The notes under the pieces: generated by a model
The model's input: only the letters and a program-made list of their open reading frames with translations
Database searches by the model: none
What the model was told of the DNA's origin: nothing
Shown: positions 1-8,933 of the stretch, in pieces
How the letters are laid out: every line of letters begins with the position of its first letter
Numbering within the stretch: the first letter of the stretch is position 1
Translations under genes and position numbers: made by a program
Assembly (NCBI GenBank): GCA_004299555.1
Contig: SCQU01000001.1
Location: 116,083 to 180,082 of the forward strand
Direction of reading: 5' to 3'
DNA: 64,000 nt
Origin: Rhodanobacteraceae bacterium
GTDB taxonomy: Bacteria > Pseudomonadota > Gammaproteobacteria > Xanthomonadales > Rhodanobacteraceae

Positions 1-734
1 GTGACCGCGATCAGGCCCGACTCGTGCGTGAGCTGGTTGGACAACGTGAACGCACCCAGCACCGCAACCAGGGTGCCGAAGGATTGCAGGTACTCCGGGA
101 TCATCTGCCGGTACAGCAGGAACGCCAACGCCGCCGCCATGCCAAGGCCAATCCCGGCACCGATGCCGACCGTCGCGCCAAATACCGCCAGCGAATGACC
201 CTGCTGGTGCGACACGATCGCCTCGAACACCAGCACCGCGAACAGCGCGCCCAAGGGATCCAGCACGATGCCTTCCCAGCGCAGCGCGCTGGCGATGCGC
301 GCGTTGGGCCGAAGCGTTCGCAGCATCGGCGTAATCACCGTGGGCCCGGTCACGCAGGCGAGCGCGCCAAACAGCAGGGCAACTTCCCAGCGCAGGCCGG
401 CAATCCAGTGCGCGGCGGCCGCGAGCAGCACCAACGCCACGATCGCGCCGTAGGTGACCATCCCGTGCACGGCGCGGCCGATCCCGCGCAGCTCGGAAAA
501 CCGCAGCGTCAGGCTGCCCTCGAACAGGATCAATGCCACCGCCAGCGACACCGTGGGGAACAGGAAATTGCCGAGCACCTTGTCCGGTTCGAACAGGTGC
601 GTCGCCGGCCCCAGTACCAGACCGGTCAGCAACAGGAAGAGGATCGCCGGCAGCCGCATCCGCCACGCCAGCCACTGCGCCAGGAAACCGACCACCAGCA
701 GCACCGTCAGGATCACGCCAAGATCGATTGCCAT
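1..734 (-). CDS. Cation/proton antiporter (CPA1-type), 3' end cut by window edge
   Basis: The reading frame starts at ATG 734 on the minus strand and runs open to the window edge, giving the first 244 residues. It is highly hydrophobic, with about seven membrane segments beginning at residue 5. Visible CPA-type features are the GLVLGP turn after helix 2, the segment around residue 130 with CVTGPTVITP, and RWEGIVLDPLGALF near residue 153. These fit inner-membrane Na+(K+)/H+ antiporters of the NhaP class. Family members often carry a C-terminal TrkA nucleotide-binding region, which would lie outside the window. The ion specificity cannot be read from this fragment. The gene is tandem to, and 273 bp downstream of, the nitric oxide reductase gene; no functional link is evident. 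Confidence 0.75.
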   Translation of the reverse strand, partial: MAIDLGVILTVLLVVGFLAQWLAWRMRLPAILFLLLTGLVLGPATHLFEPDKVLGNFLFPTVSLAVALILFEGSLTLRFSELRGIGRAVHGMVTYGAIVALVLLAAAAHWIAGLRWEVALLFGALACVTGPTVITPMLRTLRPNARIASALRWEGIVLDPLGALFAVLVFEAIVSHQQGHSLAVFGATVGIGAGIGLGMAAALAFLLYRQMIPEYLQSFGTLVAVLGAFTLSNQLTHESGLIAV

Positions 735-1007
735 GCAGCGTTGCCTTCGCAGATCAGGGGCCGATGGTACCGGCGACTTTTCGCCCGTGCCGGGCGCGCC
801 TGCTTCCAACGGGTAGGCCCAGGCTGAATCGGCACGCAAGACGGCGGTGCCCGGGGCACGGCGCGCGGGCCGGTGGCGGATTCAAGCAGCCAGAAGCCGA
901 GCCAGCGCTGCATGGCCCACCTGCCCCGCGCAGGTACCACGGTCATCCGGCACCGCCAAGTGCTCGCCGCCGGCGGCGAGCTTGCCCGCCAGCGCGGTGG
1001 GCTTGGC

Positions 1008-3299
1008 CTAGCCGCGTTGGGCGCGCACGCCCAGCCAGCCCTTGAGCGCGGCAATCAGCATCGGCACCGCGCCGAAGATGATGAACACCAGGTCGCCCGG
1101 CAGGCGCAGCCATTCGAGCAGGTGCGAACGCGGCATGCTGACGTAGGCGACGCTGCGCGCGTGCCAGTAGCCGTGCTGGACGACGTCCCACAGCTGCAGC
1201 ACCCCGCTCGGAAACAGGCTCATCACGATCATCAGGACCAGTCCCAGGTTGGTGCCCCAAAACGCCACCTTGACGTATTTCTCTATGCCCGGCCAGGTCT
1301 TGTCATCGGCGGTCTGGCGCAGTACGAACACCATCAGCGCCAGCGCCAGCATGCCGAATACACCCATCATCGCGGCGTGGGCGTGGTTGGGCGTCAACTG
1401 CGTGCCGACTTCGTAGTAGCTCACGATCGGCAGGTTGATCAGGAAGCCGAACATGCCGGCGCCAACGAAGTTCCAGAAGCCGACCGCCATCAGGAAGTAG
1501 AACGTCCACTTGTGGGGCACGCGGCGCACCGTGCCGTCGACGTCGATCTCACCCTTGGTGGTTTTGACAAAGTCCCAGGCATCCAGGGTCAGCAGCGTCA
1601 GCGGAACGACCTCGAGCACCGAAAATATCGCCGACATCGCCATGTTGAACTGGGTGTGGCCAATGAAGTACCAGTGGTGGCCGGTGCCGATCAGGCCGCC
1701 AACGAAGTACAAGATTGCGTCCAGATAGATGACCCGCAGCGCCGTGTTGCGCCGCGCCAGCCCCAGTTGATACAGCACCAGCGCCACCACGGTGGTGGCG
1801 AAGAACTCGAAGAAACCTTCGACCCAAAGGTGGATGATCCAGAACCGCCAGGTCTCCACCACCGTGTAGTTCGTGCGGGCGCCAAAGAACAACGCCGGGA
1901 TGTAGAACACCGGGATCGCCAGCGCGGCAATCAGGAACATCCGCACGATCGGCCGCACTTCAACATTTTCGACTTTGCCCGGGCGCGCCACCCAGTAGAG
2001 CAGCGCGAACCACGTCAACAGGCCAAGCACCAGGATGTATTGCCAGATACGGCCCAGTTCGAGGTACTCCCAGCCCTGGTTGCCGAGCCAGAACCACCAC
2101 CTGCCGAGCAGGTCGGATATGCCCGCCCACTCGCCGAGCAGGCTGCCGACGATCACGACGCCGAAGGCAACGAACAGCAGATGCATCCACATCGCCAAGC
2201 CGCGCGGTTCATCGCGGCGCAGGCTGCGGCCCAGGAACAGCGCAGCGGCGACGTACGCGGTGGCAATCCACATGATCGCGCTTTGCAGGTGCCAGGTGCG
2301 CATCAAGTTGCTGGGGAAGATGTCTTCCAGCTGGAAGCCGTAGAAGCTCCCGGGGTCGGCGCGAAAATGCGCCGTTGCACCACCGACCAGGGTCTGGAAC
2401 AGGAACAACGCCGCTACCAGGACGAAAAACTTCACCAGCGCCCGCTGCCCCGGGCCGGCCTCACCCGGCACGATCTGCGGGCGGATCGTGTGTCCACGCG
2501 AAATCCAGCCCAGGTAATCGAACTTGCCGAACAGCATGAGCACCGCGGCAATGCCACCCAGCAGCACCAGCAGGCTCAACGCGCTCCACAGCAAGGCGCC
2601 GGCGATCGGCGTATTGCCGACCAGCGGGTCGTAGGGAAAGTTGTTGGTGTAGGAATAGCCATAGCCGGGTCTGTTGGCGACCGATGCCCACGCGGCCCAG
2701 GTCACGAACGCCGTAAATTCCTGCAGCTCGGCCGGATCGGTAATCAGGTCCGGTTTCAGGCCACCGTTGTCGACCGGGTTCTTGAAGTAGTCGGTCCAGT
2801 GCGTGATCTGCTGGCGCCAAGCCACCGACTCGGAAGGCGTGAGCGTCAGCGTGCCGGTTGCCGCGGCGTAGCGGTTGGTCTTCAGCGTGACCGCAACCTG
2901 CGCGCGTACCGCCGCCTGCTGCCCGGCATCGAGTGCCGCCATCGGCTTGCCGTATTGTTGCTGCGCCAGTGATTGAGCGGTGTCAAGGCCGATGCGGTGC
3001 AGCGCCGCGGCGGAAAAATCCGGCCCCAGATAGGCCCCATGACCCCAGATCGAGCCGTTGTCCATCAGCCCGTACTTGAGAAATACGCCCTGCCCGGCGC
3101 GTATCTCGCTGCCGGTGAACAGCGTCACCCCTTGCGCGTCCACGACCTGGCCGGGGATGGGCGGCGCGTTCTTGTAGCCCAGCACCGTGATTGCAATCAG
3201 TACGGCGAAGCCAAACACCATCACGATCAGGATCGCCCGCATCCACCATGGCGACAGCGGACCGTCTTCGGGCTCAGGTTGCGGCATCGTTGCGGCCAT
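1008..3299 (-). CDS. norB: Quinol-dependent nitric oxide reductase (qNOR, NorB/NorZ type)
   Basis: A 763-residue single-subunit nitric oxide reductase that reduces 2 NO to N2O with electrons from quinol in the inner membrane. The length and the long N-terminal extension (a membrane helix near 21-41, then a periplasmic domain to about 235) are typical of qNOR, where that domain replaces the cytochrome c subunit NorC. The catalytic heme-copper-oxidase-like part follows, with His residues at 337, 490, 541/542 and 639/641, and HLWVEGFFEFF near 490 as in NorB proteins. ATG 3299 was chosen; a second Met lies four residues in. There is no norC, norQ/norD or adjacent NO-sensing regulator, so it probably serves NO detoxification rather than a full denitrification cluster. 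I saw no clear FNR/DNR palindrome upstream. Confidence 0.93.
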   Translation of the reverse strand: MAATMPQPEPEDGPLSPWWMRAILIVMVFGFAVLIAITVLGYKNAPPIPGQVVDAQGVTLFTGSEIRAGQGVFLKYGLMDNGSIWGHGAYLGPDFSAAALHRIGLDTAQSLAQQQYGKPMAALDAGQQAAVRAQVAVTLKTNRYAAATGTLTLTPSESVAWRQQITHWTDYFKNPVDNGGLKPDLITDPAELQEFTAFVTWAAWASVANRPGYGYSYTNNFPYDPLVGNTPIAGALLWSALSLLVLLGGIAAVLMLFGKFDYLGWISRGHTIRPQIVPGEAGPGQRALVKFFVLVAALFLFQTLVGGATAHFRADPGSFYGFQLEDIFPSNLMRTWHLQSAIMWIATAYVAAALFLGRSLRRDEPRGLAMWMHLLFVAFGVVIVGSLLGEWAGISDLLGRWWFWLGNQGWEYLELGRIWQYILVLGLLTWFALLYWVARPGKVENVEVRPIVRMFLIAALAIPVFYIPALFFGARTNYTVVETWRFWIIHLWVEGFFEFFATTVVALVLYQLGLARRNTALRVIYLDAILYFVGGLIGTGHHWYFIGHTQFNMAMSAIFSVLEVVPLTLLTLDAWDFVKTTKGEIDVDGTVRRVPHKWTFYFLMAVGFWNFVGAGMFGFLINLPIVSYYEVGTQLTPNHAHAAMMGVFGMLALALMVFVLRQTADDKTWPGIEKYVKVAFWGTNLGLVLMIVMSLFPSGVLQLWDVVQHGYWHARSVAYVSMPRSHLLEWLRLPGDLVFIIFGAVPMLIAALKGWLGVRAQRG

Positions 3300-4116
3300 G
3301 ATGATCTTGCCTCACCTGCGCGACCAAGGTTGGGCAATGCTACAGGGCCCGCGAGGAGCCGTGTTGATTGTGGCCAAAGCCATGCCCCCGCGCCAAGCAA
3401 ACGGCATCCGCGATTCCGGCCAAGCAACGGCGTCGTGGCTGTGCGCGGCCGCCAGCGACGGCCCTGCAGAGGCCGCCAGGACGCCCACCCGGCGGTTGCC
3501 GACCGGCCAGCACCGGGCGGTCAGCACAGGGTCAACGGCCACCTGCGGGCTCATCGCTTGACCGGCGCACGGCTTTCATGCCGTCTTACGCAGGCGCCGA
3601 AAGTTCGGCGCACGCGACAAACTTCACAAGGACCCACGCAACGTTTGCCGCACCCGGCGTCGGGTCGGCCGGCGACCGATGCACGGCCCCGGAGAGCGCT
3701 ATCGACGTCGCCGATGTACACCGCATCCGGCGCGCCGTCGAACGCGACGCGGGCCGTAACGACCCGTTGAAGTCATTGGCGAACGGCTGCTTCCAGGATG
3801 GCTGGTGTAGGTCGTCGCGGTACGCAAGCCGTAATGCACGACGCGTAACCACCAGCGAACCTGATCCAGCAAGCGTGGCGCACCTGGCTCGCCGCGGCCG
3901 TTACATCGGCTCCTGACCTGTAAAATTCATAAGCCACCATACCGTGCCCGTACCGCGCAGATTGACTGACGCCGCATCACAACGGAAGCGAGCCAGTTCT
4001 TGTTGGCGCGAAGGATTCTGTTGATTGCGATGCAAGGGCCGGCGCGTGATACTCGGTGCACCAGCCTTTAAGGTCGTCAAATTGCTGTTAAACGTCAAGG
4101 CACGTACGGTGTTCCA
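3300..4116 (-). other. Gene-poor interval between norB and the methyltransferase gene
   Basis: About 800 bp without a convincing gene. Open frames of 80-180 codons exist on both strands, but they overlap one another and have arginine/alanine-rich compositions typical of chance frames in GC-rich DNA. It must contain the norB promoter at its left end. Toward the right end (from about 3900) the sequence becomes visibly less GC-rich, in keeping with the methyltransferase gene that follows. No terminator or palindromic operator could be defended. Confidence 0.5.
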
Positions 4117-4773
4117 ATGCTGACTCATGAACAGGCGCGCGCATTTTACGATCGCTTTGGGTCCAAGCAAGATTGGCAACGCTTTTACGAAGACCGTGCT
4201 GTAAATGACATGATTTCGCACGGTGCATTCGACACTGCATCGTCGGTCTTTGAGTTCGGCTGCGGCACTGGTCGGCTCGCCGAGCGGCTGCTTATGCAGT
4301 GCCTCCCACAAAACGTGAGCTATCTCGCGATCGACAGTAGTCCGACCATGATTAATCTGGCGCAGAATCGGCTAAGTCGGTTTCAAGACCGTGCGAAGGT
4401 CCGACTCTCCCTCGGCGACATGGCGCTCGATGTGGGACCAAACCAGTTCGACCGCTTTGTGTGTACCTACGTTATGGATCTTCTTGCAGAGAACGATATC
4501 CGCGCCGTTATACGTGAGGCGCATAGGGTATTAGCACCCAATGGACTTCTATGCCTCGTCAGCCTGACTCACGGCTATACCACGGTTTGCCGGTTTGTCG
4601 AGAAGTTGTGGGTGTCCGTTCACTCCTTCCGGCCTGTGTTGGTCGGAGGCTGTCGGCCCGTCTTGCTGCATCCCTTTCTGGAAGGCCCGAAGTGGAACAT
4701 TCGACATGAGAACCAGATATCCAACTTCGGATTGACATCTCAAATCATTGTTGCAGAGAAGGTCGCTACCTGA
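4117..4773 (+). CDS. Class I SAM-dependent methyltransferase
   Basis: A 218-residue Rossmann-fold methyltransferase. Motif I (VFEFGCGTGRL, residues 44-54) binds S-adenosylmethionine, an acidic residue ends strand 2 (AIDSS, Asp73), and motif IV/post-IV regions follow (FDRFVCTYVMDLL, 111-123; HRVLAPNGLLCLVSL, 136-150). It resembles the small-molecule/UbiE-like methyltransferase group; the acceptor is unknown. ATG 4117 starts the conserved N-terminal helix. The gene stands alone between two gene-poor intervals. Its codon use is noticeably more AT-tolerant than the neighbours (codons such as tta, ata, aat, gta occur), which suggests acquisition by transfer; that is an inference from reading, not a computed statistic. 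Confidence 0.85.
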   Translation: MLTHEQARAFYDRFGSKQDWQRFYEDRAVNDMISHGAFDTASSVFEFGCGTGRLAERLLMQCLPQNVSYLAIDSSPTMINLAQNRLSRFQDRAKVRLSLGDMALDVGPNQFDRFVCTYVMDLLAENDIRAVIREAHRVLAPNGLLCLVSLTHGYTTVCRFVEKLWVSVHSFRPVLVGGCRPVLLHPFLEGPKWNIRHENQISNFGLTSQIIVAEKVAT

Positions 4774-5302
4774 CGGCTTCATTCAAGTAGCTACACTTTC
4801 AACCATTCGACGCGTTCCTGGACACTTTTTGACTGACCGCCACACCGCGTGCAGTTGAAGAGGTCGACCGGCCACGTTGGCCGAATATAGAATGTGAGCC
4901 GTGAACCGGCGGACTCGTTACAGTTGTGCGGTGGCCAAATGGTAGTTCATGTACCGGTCATGTACCGGCGGCGGTTCACCGGGCACGGCACCGGGCTTTG
5001 GAAGCATCGCGCACCAATCGTTGGGACCATGCGTCCGTCTGCGCGCTCTATCGATTTTCGGCAAGCGCGCGCCTGCCGCGTGTGCAGCGTTTACCACCCG
5101 TGCGCTGGATGAACGTTCCATGCACCATGGCGTTTTCGACACGGCATCGAGCGTCAGGTCAATTGCGCGGGAGCGTGTTTCGCGGCGTCGTTCGGGCAAT
5201 CGAGGATCCGTCCAGCGTGCCGGATGCCGGCGAACGGGCCGGGCCACCGCAGGCGGCCCGGCGGTAGTCTTGTCGTGGGTTTTTATCCATGAGGTCCCGC
5301 AC
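4774..5302 (+). other. Gene-poor interval with a short methyltransferase-like relic
   Basis: About 530 bp with no intact gene. It holds a small direct repeat (tcatgtaccgg twice, about 4948-4972) and, at 5126-5155, ten codons closely matching the pre-motif I segment of the upstream methyltransferase. The rest reads as noncoding. The right end carries the ribosome-binding site of the acetyltransferase gene (gaggt at 5291-5295). Confidence 0.5.
5126..5155 (+). pseudogene. Possible methyltransferase gene relic
   Basis: Read in frame, these 30 bases encode HGVFDTASSV, against HGAFDTASSV in the methyltransferase at 4219-4248: nine of ten residues and 22 of 30 bases agree. The base differences are mostly synonymous, which argues against a very recent DNA duplication and for a remnant of a related gene. 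No motif I follows; the match ends abruptly. It is short, so chance cannot be excluded. Confidence 0.3.
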
Positions 5303-5752
5303 GTGCACATCCGGAAGGCCAGAGAAGCAGACAGCGCGGAGCTTTGGGTGCTGATGCGGGACCTGGCGGTTTTCGAGAAATACATCGACTCGTTCGCCAT
5401 CACGCCGGAGGTGGTGCGCGACAGCGGGTTCCGGAAAAACCCACCGGATTTCCATTGCATCGTCGCGGAAGAAACCGGCAAGCTCGTCGGGATGCTGGTG
5501 TATTACTTCCTTCCCTACACGGCCCAAAACCGGCCGGCGGTCTACATGAAGGAGTTGTTTGTCAGCGAGGGCCACCGGGGGCACGGTGTCGGCCGGCGAC
5601 TGATGGACGCACTGCGGGCCGCGGCGAAAGAACACAACTGCGCGCAAATCAAGTGGACGGTGGCGCCCTGGAACCAGGCAGGAGTGCGATTTTATGAGCA
5701 GCTCGGAGCCAAGGAGAACCGGGACTGGTTAAGCTTTGACTGGAACGTGTGA
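5303..5752 (+). CDS. GNAT family N-acetyltransferase
   Basis: A 149-residue acetyl-CoA-dependent N-acetyltransferase covering one complete GNAT domain. It begins with the typical first strand IRKAREAD and contains the acetyl-CoA pyrophosphate-binding loop HRGHGVGRRLMDAL near residue 96, preceded by the strand YMKELFV. The C-terminal WNQAGVRFYEQLGA is the usual helix-strand of the spermidine/diamine acetyltransferase-like subgroup (SSAT). GTG 5303 was chosen because the frame upstream lacks conserved sequence and a Shine-Dalgarno gaggt lies seven bases ahead. The substrate is probably a polyamine or amino acid derivative, but this is inferred only from the subgroup. It is followed 116 bp later by the TfoX-domain gene. 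Confidence 0.85.
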   Translation: MHIRKAREADSAELWVLMRDLAVFEKYIDSFAITPEVVRDSGFRKNPPDFHCIVAEETGKLVGMLVYYFLPYTAQNRPAVYMKELFVSEGHRGHGVGRRLMDALRAAAKEHNCAQIKWTVAPWNQAGVRFYEQLGAKENRDWLSFDWNV

Positions 5753-5868
5753 CGCGGGCCCGGCCAGGCGGTACGTGCGCCTTGGCCCGTCAAGGTTGCA
5801 TCCAGCCGGTCTTGGACTCCCGCGCCGACTCGCACCGCGTACCGCAGGCACCGGAGCGCGTGGACAGC

Positions 5869-6213
5869 ATGGCCAGCAGCATTGAATTCGTCGACTACGT
5901 TACCGGGCAAATCGCCCTTGGCGGGCGCTTGACGTGCAGGCCACTGTTTGGCGAGTATGCGCTGTATGTCGATGGCAAGGTCGTCGCCTTCGTATGCGAC
6001 AACAGCCTGTTCGTGAAACCATCCGCGGCCGTAACGCGCCTGGCGCCCGACCTGCCGCAACGGCCACCCTACCCCGGCGCGAAGAATTATCCGGTCGCAG
6101 ACGAATGGCTTGACGACTCCGACGCGCTGCGCAAGCTGATCGTCGAGACCGCGCGGCTCATGCCTGCACCCAAGCCAAAAAAGACCGCCCGTACGCGGCG
6201 TTCGCAGCATTGA
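5869..6213 (+). CDS. TfoX/Sxy N-terminal domain protein
   Basis: A 114-residue protein made of the TfoX N-terminal domain only (IEFVDYVTGQI, then RPLFGEYALYVDGKVVAFVCDNSLFVK, here quoted in pieces to mark residues 5-50). Full-length TfoX/Sxy regulates competence genes in Haemophilus and Vibrio; stand-alone N-terminal domains are common in proteobacteria and their role is not settled. The tail is Lys/Arg-rich. The upstream extension of the open frame to 5749 is not conserved in character, so ATG 5869 was preferred (GTG 5860 is an alternative). It converges on the rlmH end of the leuS operon, with 39 bp between the stop codons. Confidence 0.8.
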   Translation: MASSIEFVDYVTGQIALGGRLTCRPLFGEYALYVDGKVVAFVCDNSLFVKPSAAVTRLAPDLPQRPPYPGAKNYPVADEWLDDSDALRKLIVETARLMPAPKPKKTARTRRSQH

Positions 6214-6252
6214 GGTTCACGGGCGCGCCAATCCCGGCGGCCGGGCCGACGT

Positions 6253-6723
6253 TCACCCGCGGTGATACGGATGCCCGTTGATGATCGTCACTGCGCGGTA
6301 CAGCTGTTCGGCGACGATGAGCCGTACCAGCATGTGCGGAAGCGTGAGGGCACCCAGCGACCAGCACTGGTCGGCGCGTTGCAACACGTCGCGCGCGTGG
6401 CCATCGGGGCCGCCAATCAGGAAGGCAAGGTCGCGCCCGGCCATCCGCCACTCGAGCAACTGTTTGGCCAGCTGCTCGCTCGACCACGCGCTGCCGTGAC
6501 CGTCCAGCGCCACGACGTGCGCGTCGCGCGGCAACGCGGCCAACAGTTCGGTGCCCTCGGCGGCCATGGCGCGCGCGCCGTCGCGGCCCTTGCCGCGCAC
6601 CCCTGGCTTCAGTTCGACGAGTTGCAGCGGCAGCTCGTGCGACAACCGCTTGGCGTATTCGGCCAGGCCGGCCGCGACCCACGCGGGCATGCGCTCACCG
6701 ACGGCGATCAACCGTGCGTGCAC
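6253..6723 (-). CDS. rlmH: 23S rRNA (pseudouridine1915-N3)-methyltransferase RlmH
   Basis: A 156-residue SPOUT methyltransferase that modifies pseudouridine 1915 in helix 69 of 23S rRNA on assembled ribosomes. Length and sequence match the family end to end: the LIAVGERMPAW start, the SAM-binding knot loop FLIGGPDGHA (101-110), and the conserved C-terminus with LPHMLVRLIVAEQLYRA and GHPYHRG. Translation begins at GTG 6723. It is the last gene of the leuS operon and lies 10 bp after rsfS, the usual partner gene. Confidence 0.97.
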   Translation of the reverse strand: MHARLIAVGERMPAWVAAGLAEYAKRLSHELPLQLVELKPGVRGKGRDGARAMAAEGTELLAALPRDAHVVALDGHGSAWSSEQLAKQLLEWRMAGRDLAFLIGGPDGHARDVLQRADQCWSLGALTLPHMLVRLIVAEQLYRAVTIINGHPYHRG

Positions 6724-6733
6724 GGCACGTCAA

Positions 6734-7153
6734 TCAGCCAACGCTGACTGCTTCGGCATCGGCATCCGCGTCCTGTTCATCGCCTACGGTCCACAGGCGT
6801 TCCAGCCCGTAAAACTCGCGGACGCGCGGCAGCATCACGTGCACGATGATGTCGCCGAGATCGACCAGCACCCACTCGGATTCGTCTTCGCCTTCGACGC
6901 CGAGCGGCACCATGCCCGCGCGTTTGGCAAATTTCACGACTTCGTCGGCAATGGACTTGACGTGGCGCGATGAGGTGCCGGAAGCGATGATCAGGAGATC
7001 GGCGATGGAGGTGCGGCCGCGGACATCGATTTCACGGACGTCGTGCGCCTTCAGTTCATCCAGCGCGGCAAGCACGCGCCGGCGCAACGTCGCAGTGGTG
7101 GGAGAACGGGTGACGGGGGTGGCGGCAGGGCGCGCCTTGGTCGGACGGGTCAA
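6734..7153 (-). CDS. rsfS: Ribosome silencing factor RsfS
   Basis: A 139-residue RsfS/Iojap protein that binds L14 on the 50S subunit and blocks subunit joining when nutrients are low. The conserved core DVREIDVRGRTSIADLLII and the DLGDIIVHVMLP/REFYGLERLW region are complete. The only reasonable start is TTG 7153; no in-frame ATG or GTG precedes the conserved domain, and the N-terminal 25 residues are a variable Thr/Pro/Arg-rich leader. An acidic tail (DADADAEA) ends the protein. It lies between nadD (83 bp upstream) and rlmH, the standard arrangement. Confidence 0.95.
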   Translation of the reverse strand: MTRPTKARPAATPVTRSPTTATLRRRVLAALDELKAHDVREIDVRGRTSIADLLIIASGTSSRHVKSIADEVVKFAKRAGMVPLGVEGEDESEWVLVDLGDIIVHVMLPRVREFYGLERLWTVGDEQDADADAEAVSVG

Positions 7154-7236
7154 GTTGAGGTAGGCCTCGGCCTGTGGTCATGCGCGGAGTGCGCGGGTTC
7201 AGTATGCGCCATCAGGATTGAAGTGCAAGCGTCGCG

Positions 7237-7902
7237 CTAGCCGCGTCCGCTGCCCGTTGCCGGCGGCCGATAAGCGGCCAGGAGCCGGGGATCATCCAGC
7301 AGCGCCTGCGGCACCAGCCAGCGCGGCTCGCGGCCCTCCGCCAGCAGTGCGCGGATACGGGTCGCCGAGATGCCAAGCGCCGATACCACCATGTCCAGTA
7401 CGCGACCGGCCGGAGCGGCGCACAGGGCCTCGACGCCACCGGCGTGGCGCGCCGCGACCTCGGCCGCCAGCTCGTCCGGCATGGCTGGAATCTGCGCCGG
7501 ACGCGTCAGGACGCACACGTGTGCCAGCGTGAACAATTCACGCCAGCGGTGCCACCCCGCCAGGCCCGCAAATGCGTCGGCCCCGATCACCAGCACCAAT
7601 GGCCGGGTCGAGCCGACTTCACCGCGCAACGACGTCAGCGTGTCGAACGTGAAGGACGGGCCAGGCCGGTCCAGTTCGCGCAAATCGAGCCGCAGCCGCT
7701 CCTGACCCGCCAGCGCCGCGCGCAACATCGCGACGCGTTGCTCAGGGCTTGCCACGGGCTGCGGCCGGTGCGGCGGAATCTTTGCGGGCACCAGACGCAC
7801 CTCGGCACCCAGGGCTTCGGCTGCTTCCCACGCGGCCCGCAGGTGGCCGATATGCACCGGGTCGAAGGTGCCGCCAAAAACCGCGAGCGGGGGCGCGGTC
7901 AT
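7237..7902 (-). CDS. nadD: Nicotinate-nucleotide adenylyltransferase NadD
   Basis: A 221-residue nucleotidyltransferase that joins nicotinate mononucleotide and ATP to make deamido-NAD in the cytoplasmic NAD pathway. The nucleotide-binding signature is FGGTFDPVHIGH (residues 9-20), and the second motif, ISATRIR (178-184), matches the ISSTxxR element. ATG 7902 overlaps the holA stop codon by four bases (ATGA), indicating translational coupling. The open frame extends much further upstream but only as an antisense-like shadow within holA. Confidence 0.96.
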   Translation of the reverse strand: MTAPPLAVFGGTFDPVHIGHLRAAWEAAEALGAEVRLVPAKIPPHRPQPVASPEQRVAMLRAALAGQERLRLDLRELDRPGPSFTFDTLTSLRGEVGSTRPLVLVIGADAFAGLAGWHRWRELFTLAHVCVLTRPAQIPAMPDELAAEVAARHAGGVEALCAAPAGRVLDMVVSALGISATRIRALLAEGREPRWLVPQALLDDPRLLAAYRPPATGSGRG

Positions 7903-8930
7903 CCGGCAGCCAGCAGTACGCTGGCGGTCCGCGGCGCGGCCAGCGCTACCAGCAGGCGTTCCAGCCCGCGCCAGGGGTCGCCCGACTCCCGGCCCTTGGC
8001 CTGCCGATCGATGCGGGCACATTCGGCCAGGCAGCGCCGCCAGTGCGCGTTGCCGCGCCCGGCGCGTTGCAACGCACCCGCGAACAACTGCTGGCGCGCA
8101 GGCCACAGGCCGTATTCACTGCGCACACCGGTGGCAAAATCCGGGGCCGACGCCAACCGCAGGGCAAGATCAAGCTGATTGATCAGCCACCCCATCAGCC
8201 CGATCACGTCCTCGCCCTCGGCCCGCAGGCCGGCGAGGATGTGCAACGCGCGCGCTGCGTCGCCCGCAAACGCGGCGTCGGTCAACTTGAAGACGTCATA
8301 CACGGCGTTGTCGGCACCGATCGACTCCAGCTCCGCGGCATCGACCTTGCCGCCGTCCCGCTGCGCTGCCAGCTTGTCGATTTCCTGCGCGATGGCCAGC
8401 AGGTTGCCTTCCGCGCGTGCCGCCAGCAGCGCGACCGCATCGTCGGTGGGGGCAAAGCCCTTGGCCCGCATCCGCGCCTGGATCCAGGCCGGCAGCTGAT
8501 CGACCCGCGGCGCCCGCAGCCAGACGTACCGGCCCGCGCGCTCGACCGCCTTCACCCACGCCGCTTCGTGTTTCTTGCTCCACTGCATCGCGCTGATGAA
8601 AAGCACCGTATCCGGCGCCGGCGCCTTGCACCACCCGGTAATCGCGGCCGCCCCATCACGGTCGGGCTTGCCGGTCGGCAGGCGCAGCTCGATCAGCCGC
8701 CGTGACGCAAACAACGACAGGTTGGCGCCGCTGCGGGCGAGATTGTCCCAGTCAAAATGCGCCTCGACGTCCAGCACCTCGCGCTCGGTGAAGCCCAGGG
8801 TGCGCGCGCGGGCGCGCAACGCGTCACCCGCTTCCAACAGCTGCAACGGTTCGTCGCCGGCCAGGAGATACACCGGCGCCAGCTCGCCGCGTGCCAGCGA
8901 CTTGACGAACGCTTCGAACTCGGCGGCCAC
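7899..8930 (-). CDS. holA: DNA polymerase III delta subunit HolA
   Basis: A 343-residue clamp-loader subunit that opens the beta sliding clamp during replication. The sequence shows the HolA layout: an N-terminal AAA+-like domain with PVYLLAGDEPLQLLEAGDALRA near 18-39 and no functional Walker A motif, a LPAWIQARMRAKGF lid region, and a C-terminal helical collar. The gene sits three bases after lptE and overlaps nadD by four, as in most gammaproteobacteria. Confidence 0.95.
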   Translation of the reverse strand: MAAEFEAFVKSLARGELAPVYLLAGDEPLQLLEAGDALRARARTLGFTEREVLDVEAHFDWDNLARSGANLSLFASRRLIELRLPTGKPDRDGAAAITGWCKAPAPDTVLFISAMQWSKKHEAAWVKAVERAGRYVWLRAPRVDQLPAWIQARMRAKGFAPTDDAVALLAARAEGNLLAIAQEIDKLAAQRDGGKVDAAELESIGADNAVYDVFKLTDAAFAGDAARALHILAGLRAEGEDVIGLMGWLINQLDLALRLASAPDFATGVRSEYGLWPARQQLFAGALQRAGRGNAHWRRCLAECARIDRQAKGRESGDPWRGLERLLVALAAPRTASVLLAAG

Positions 8931-8933
8931 GGT

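Noticed and set aside
873..2972. A 699-codon open frame on the plus strand opposite norB
   Set aside because: It is antisense to a fully conserved gene and has the Arg/His/Gln/Pro-rich composition of a shadow frame in GC-rich DNA.
3586..3852. An 88-codon minus-strand frame in the gap after norB
   Set aside because: No recognisable domain, no good ribosome-binding site, and overlapping alternative frames of equal quality.
4889..5110. A plus-strand frame ahead of the acetyltransferase gene
   Set aside because: It lies in the relic-bearing gap and has no conserved sequence or translation signal.
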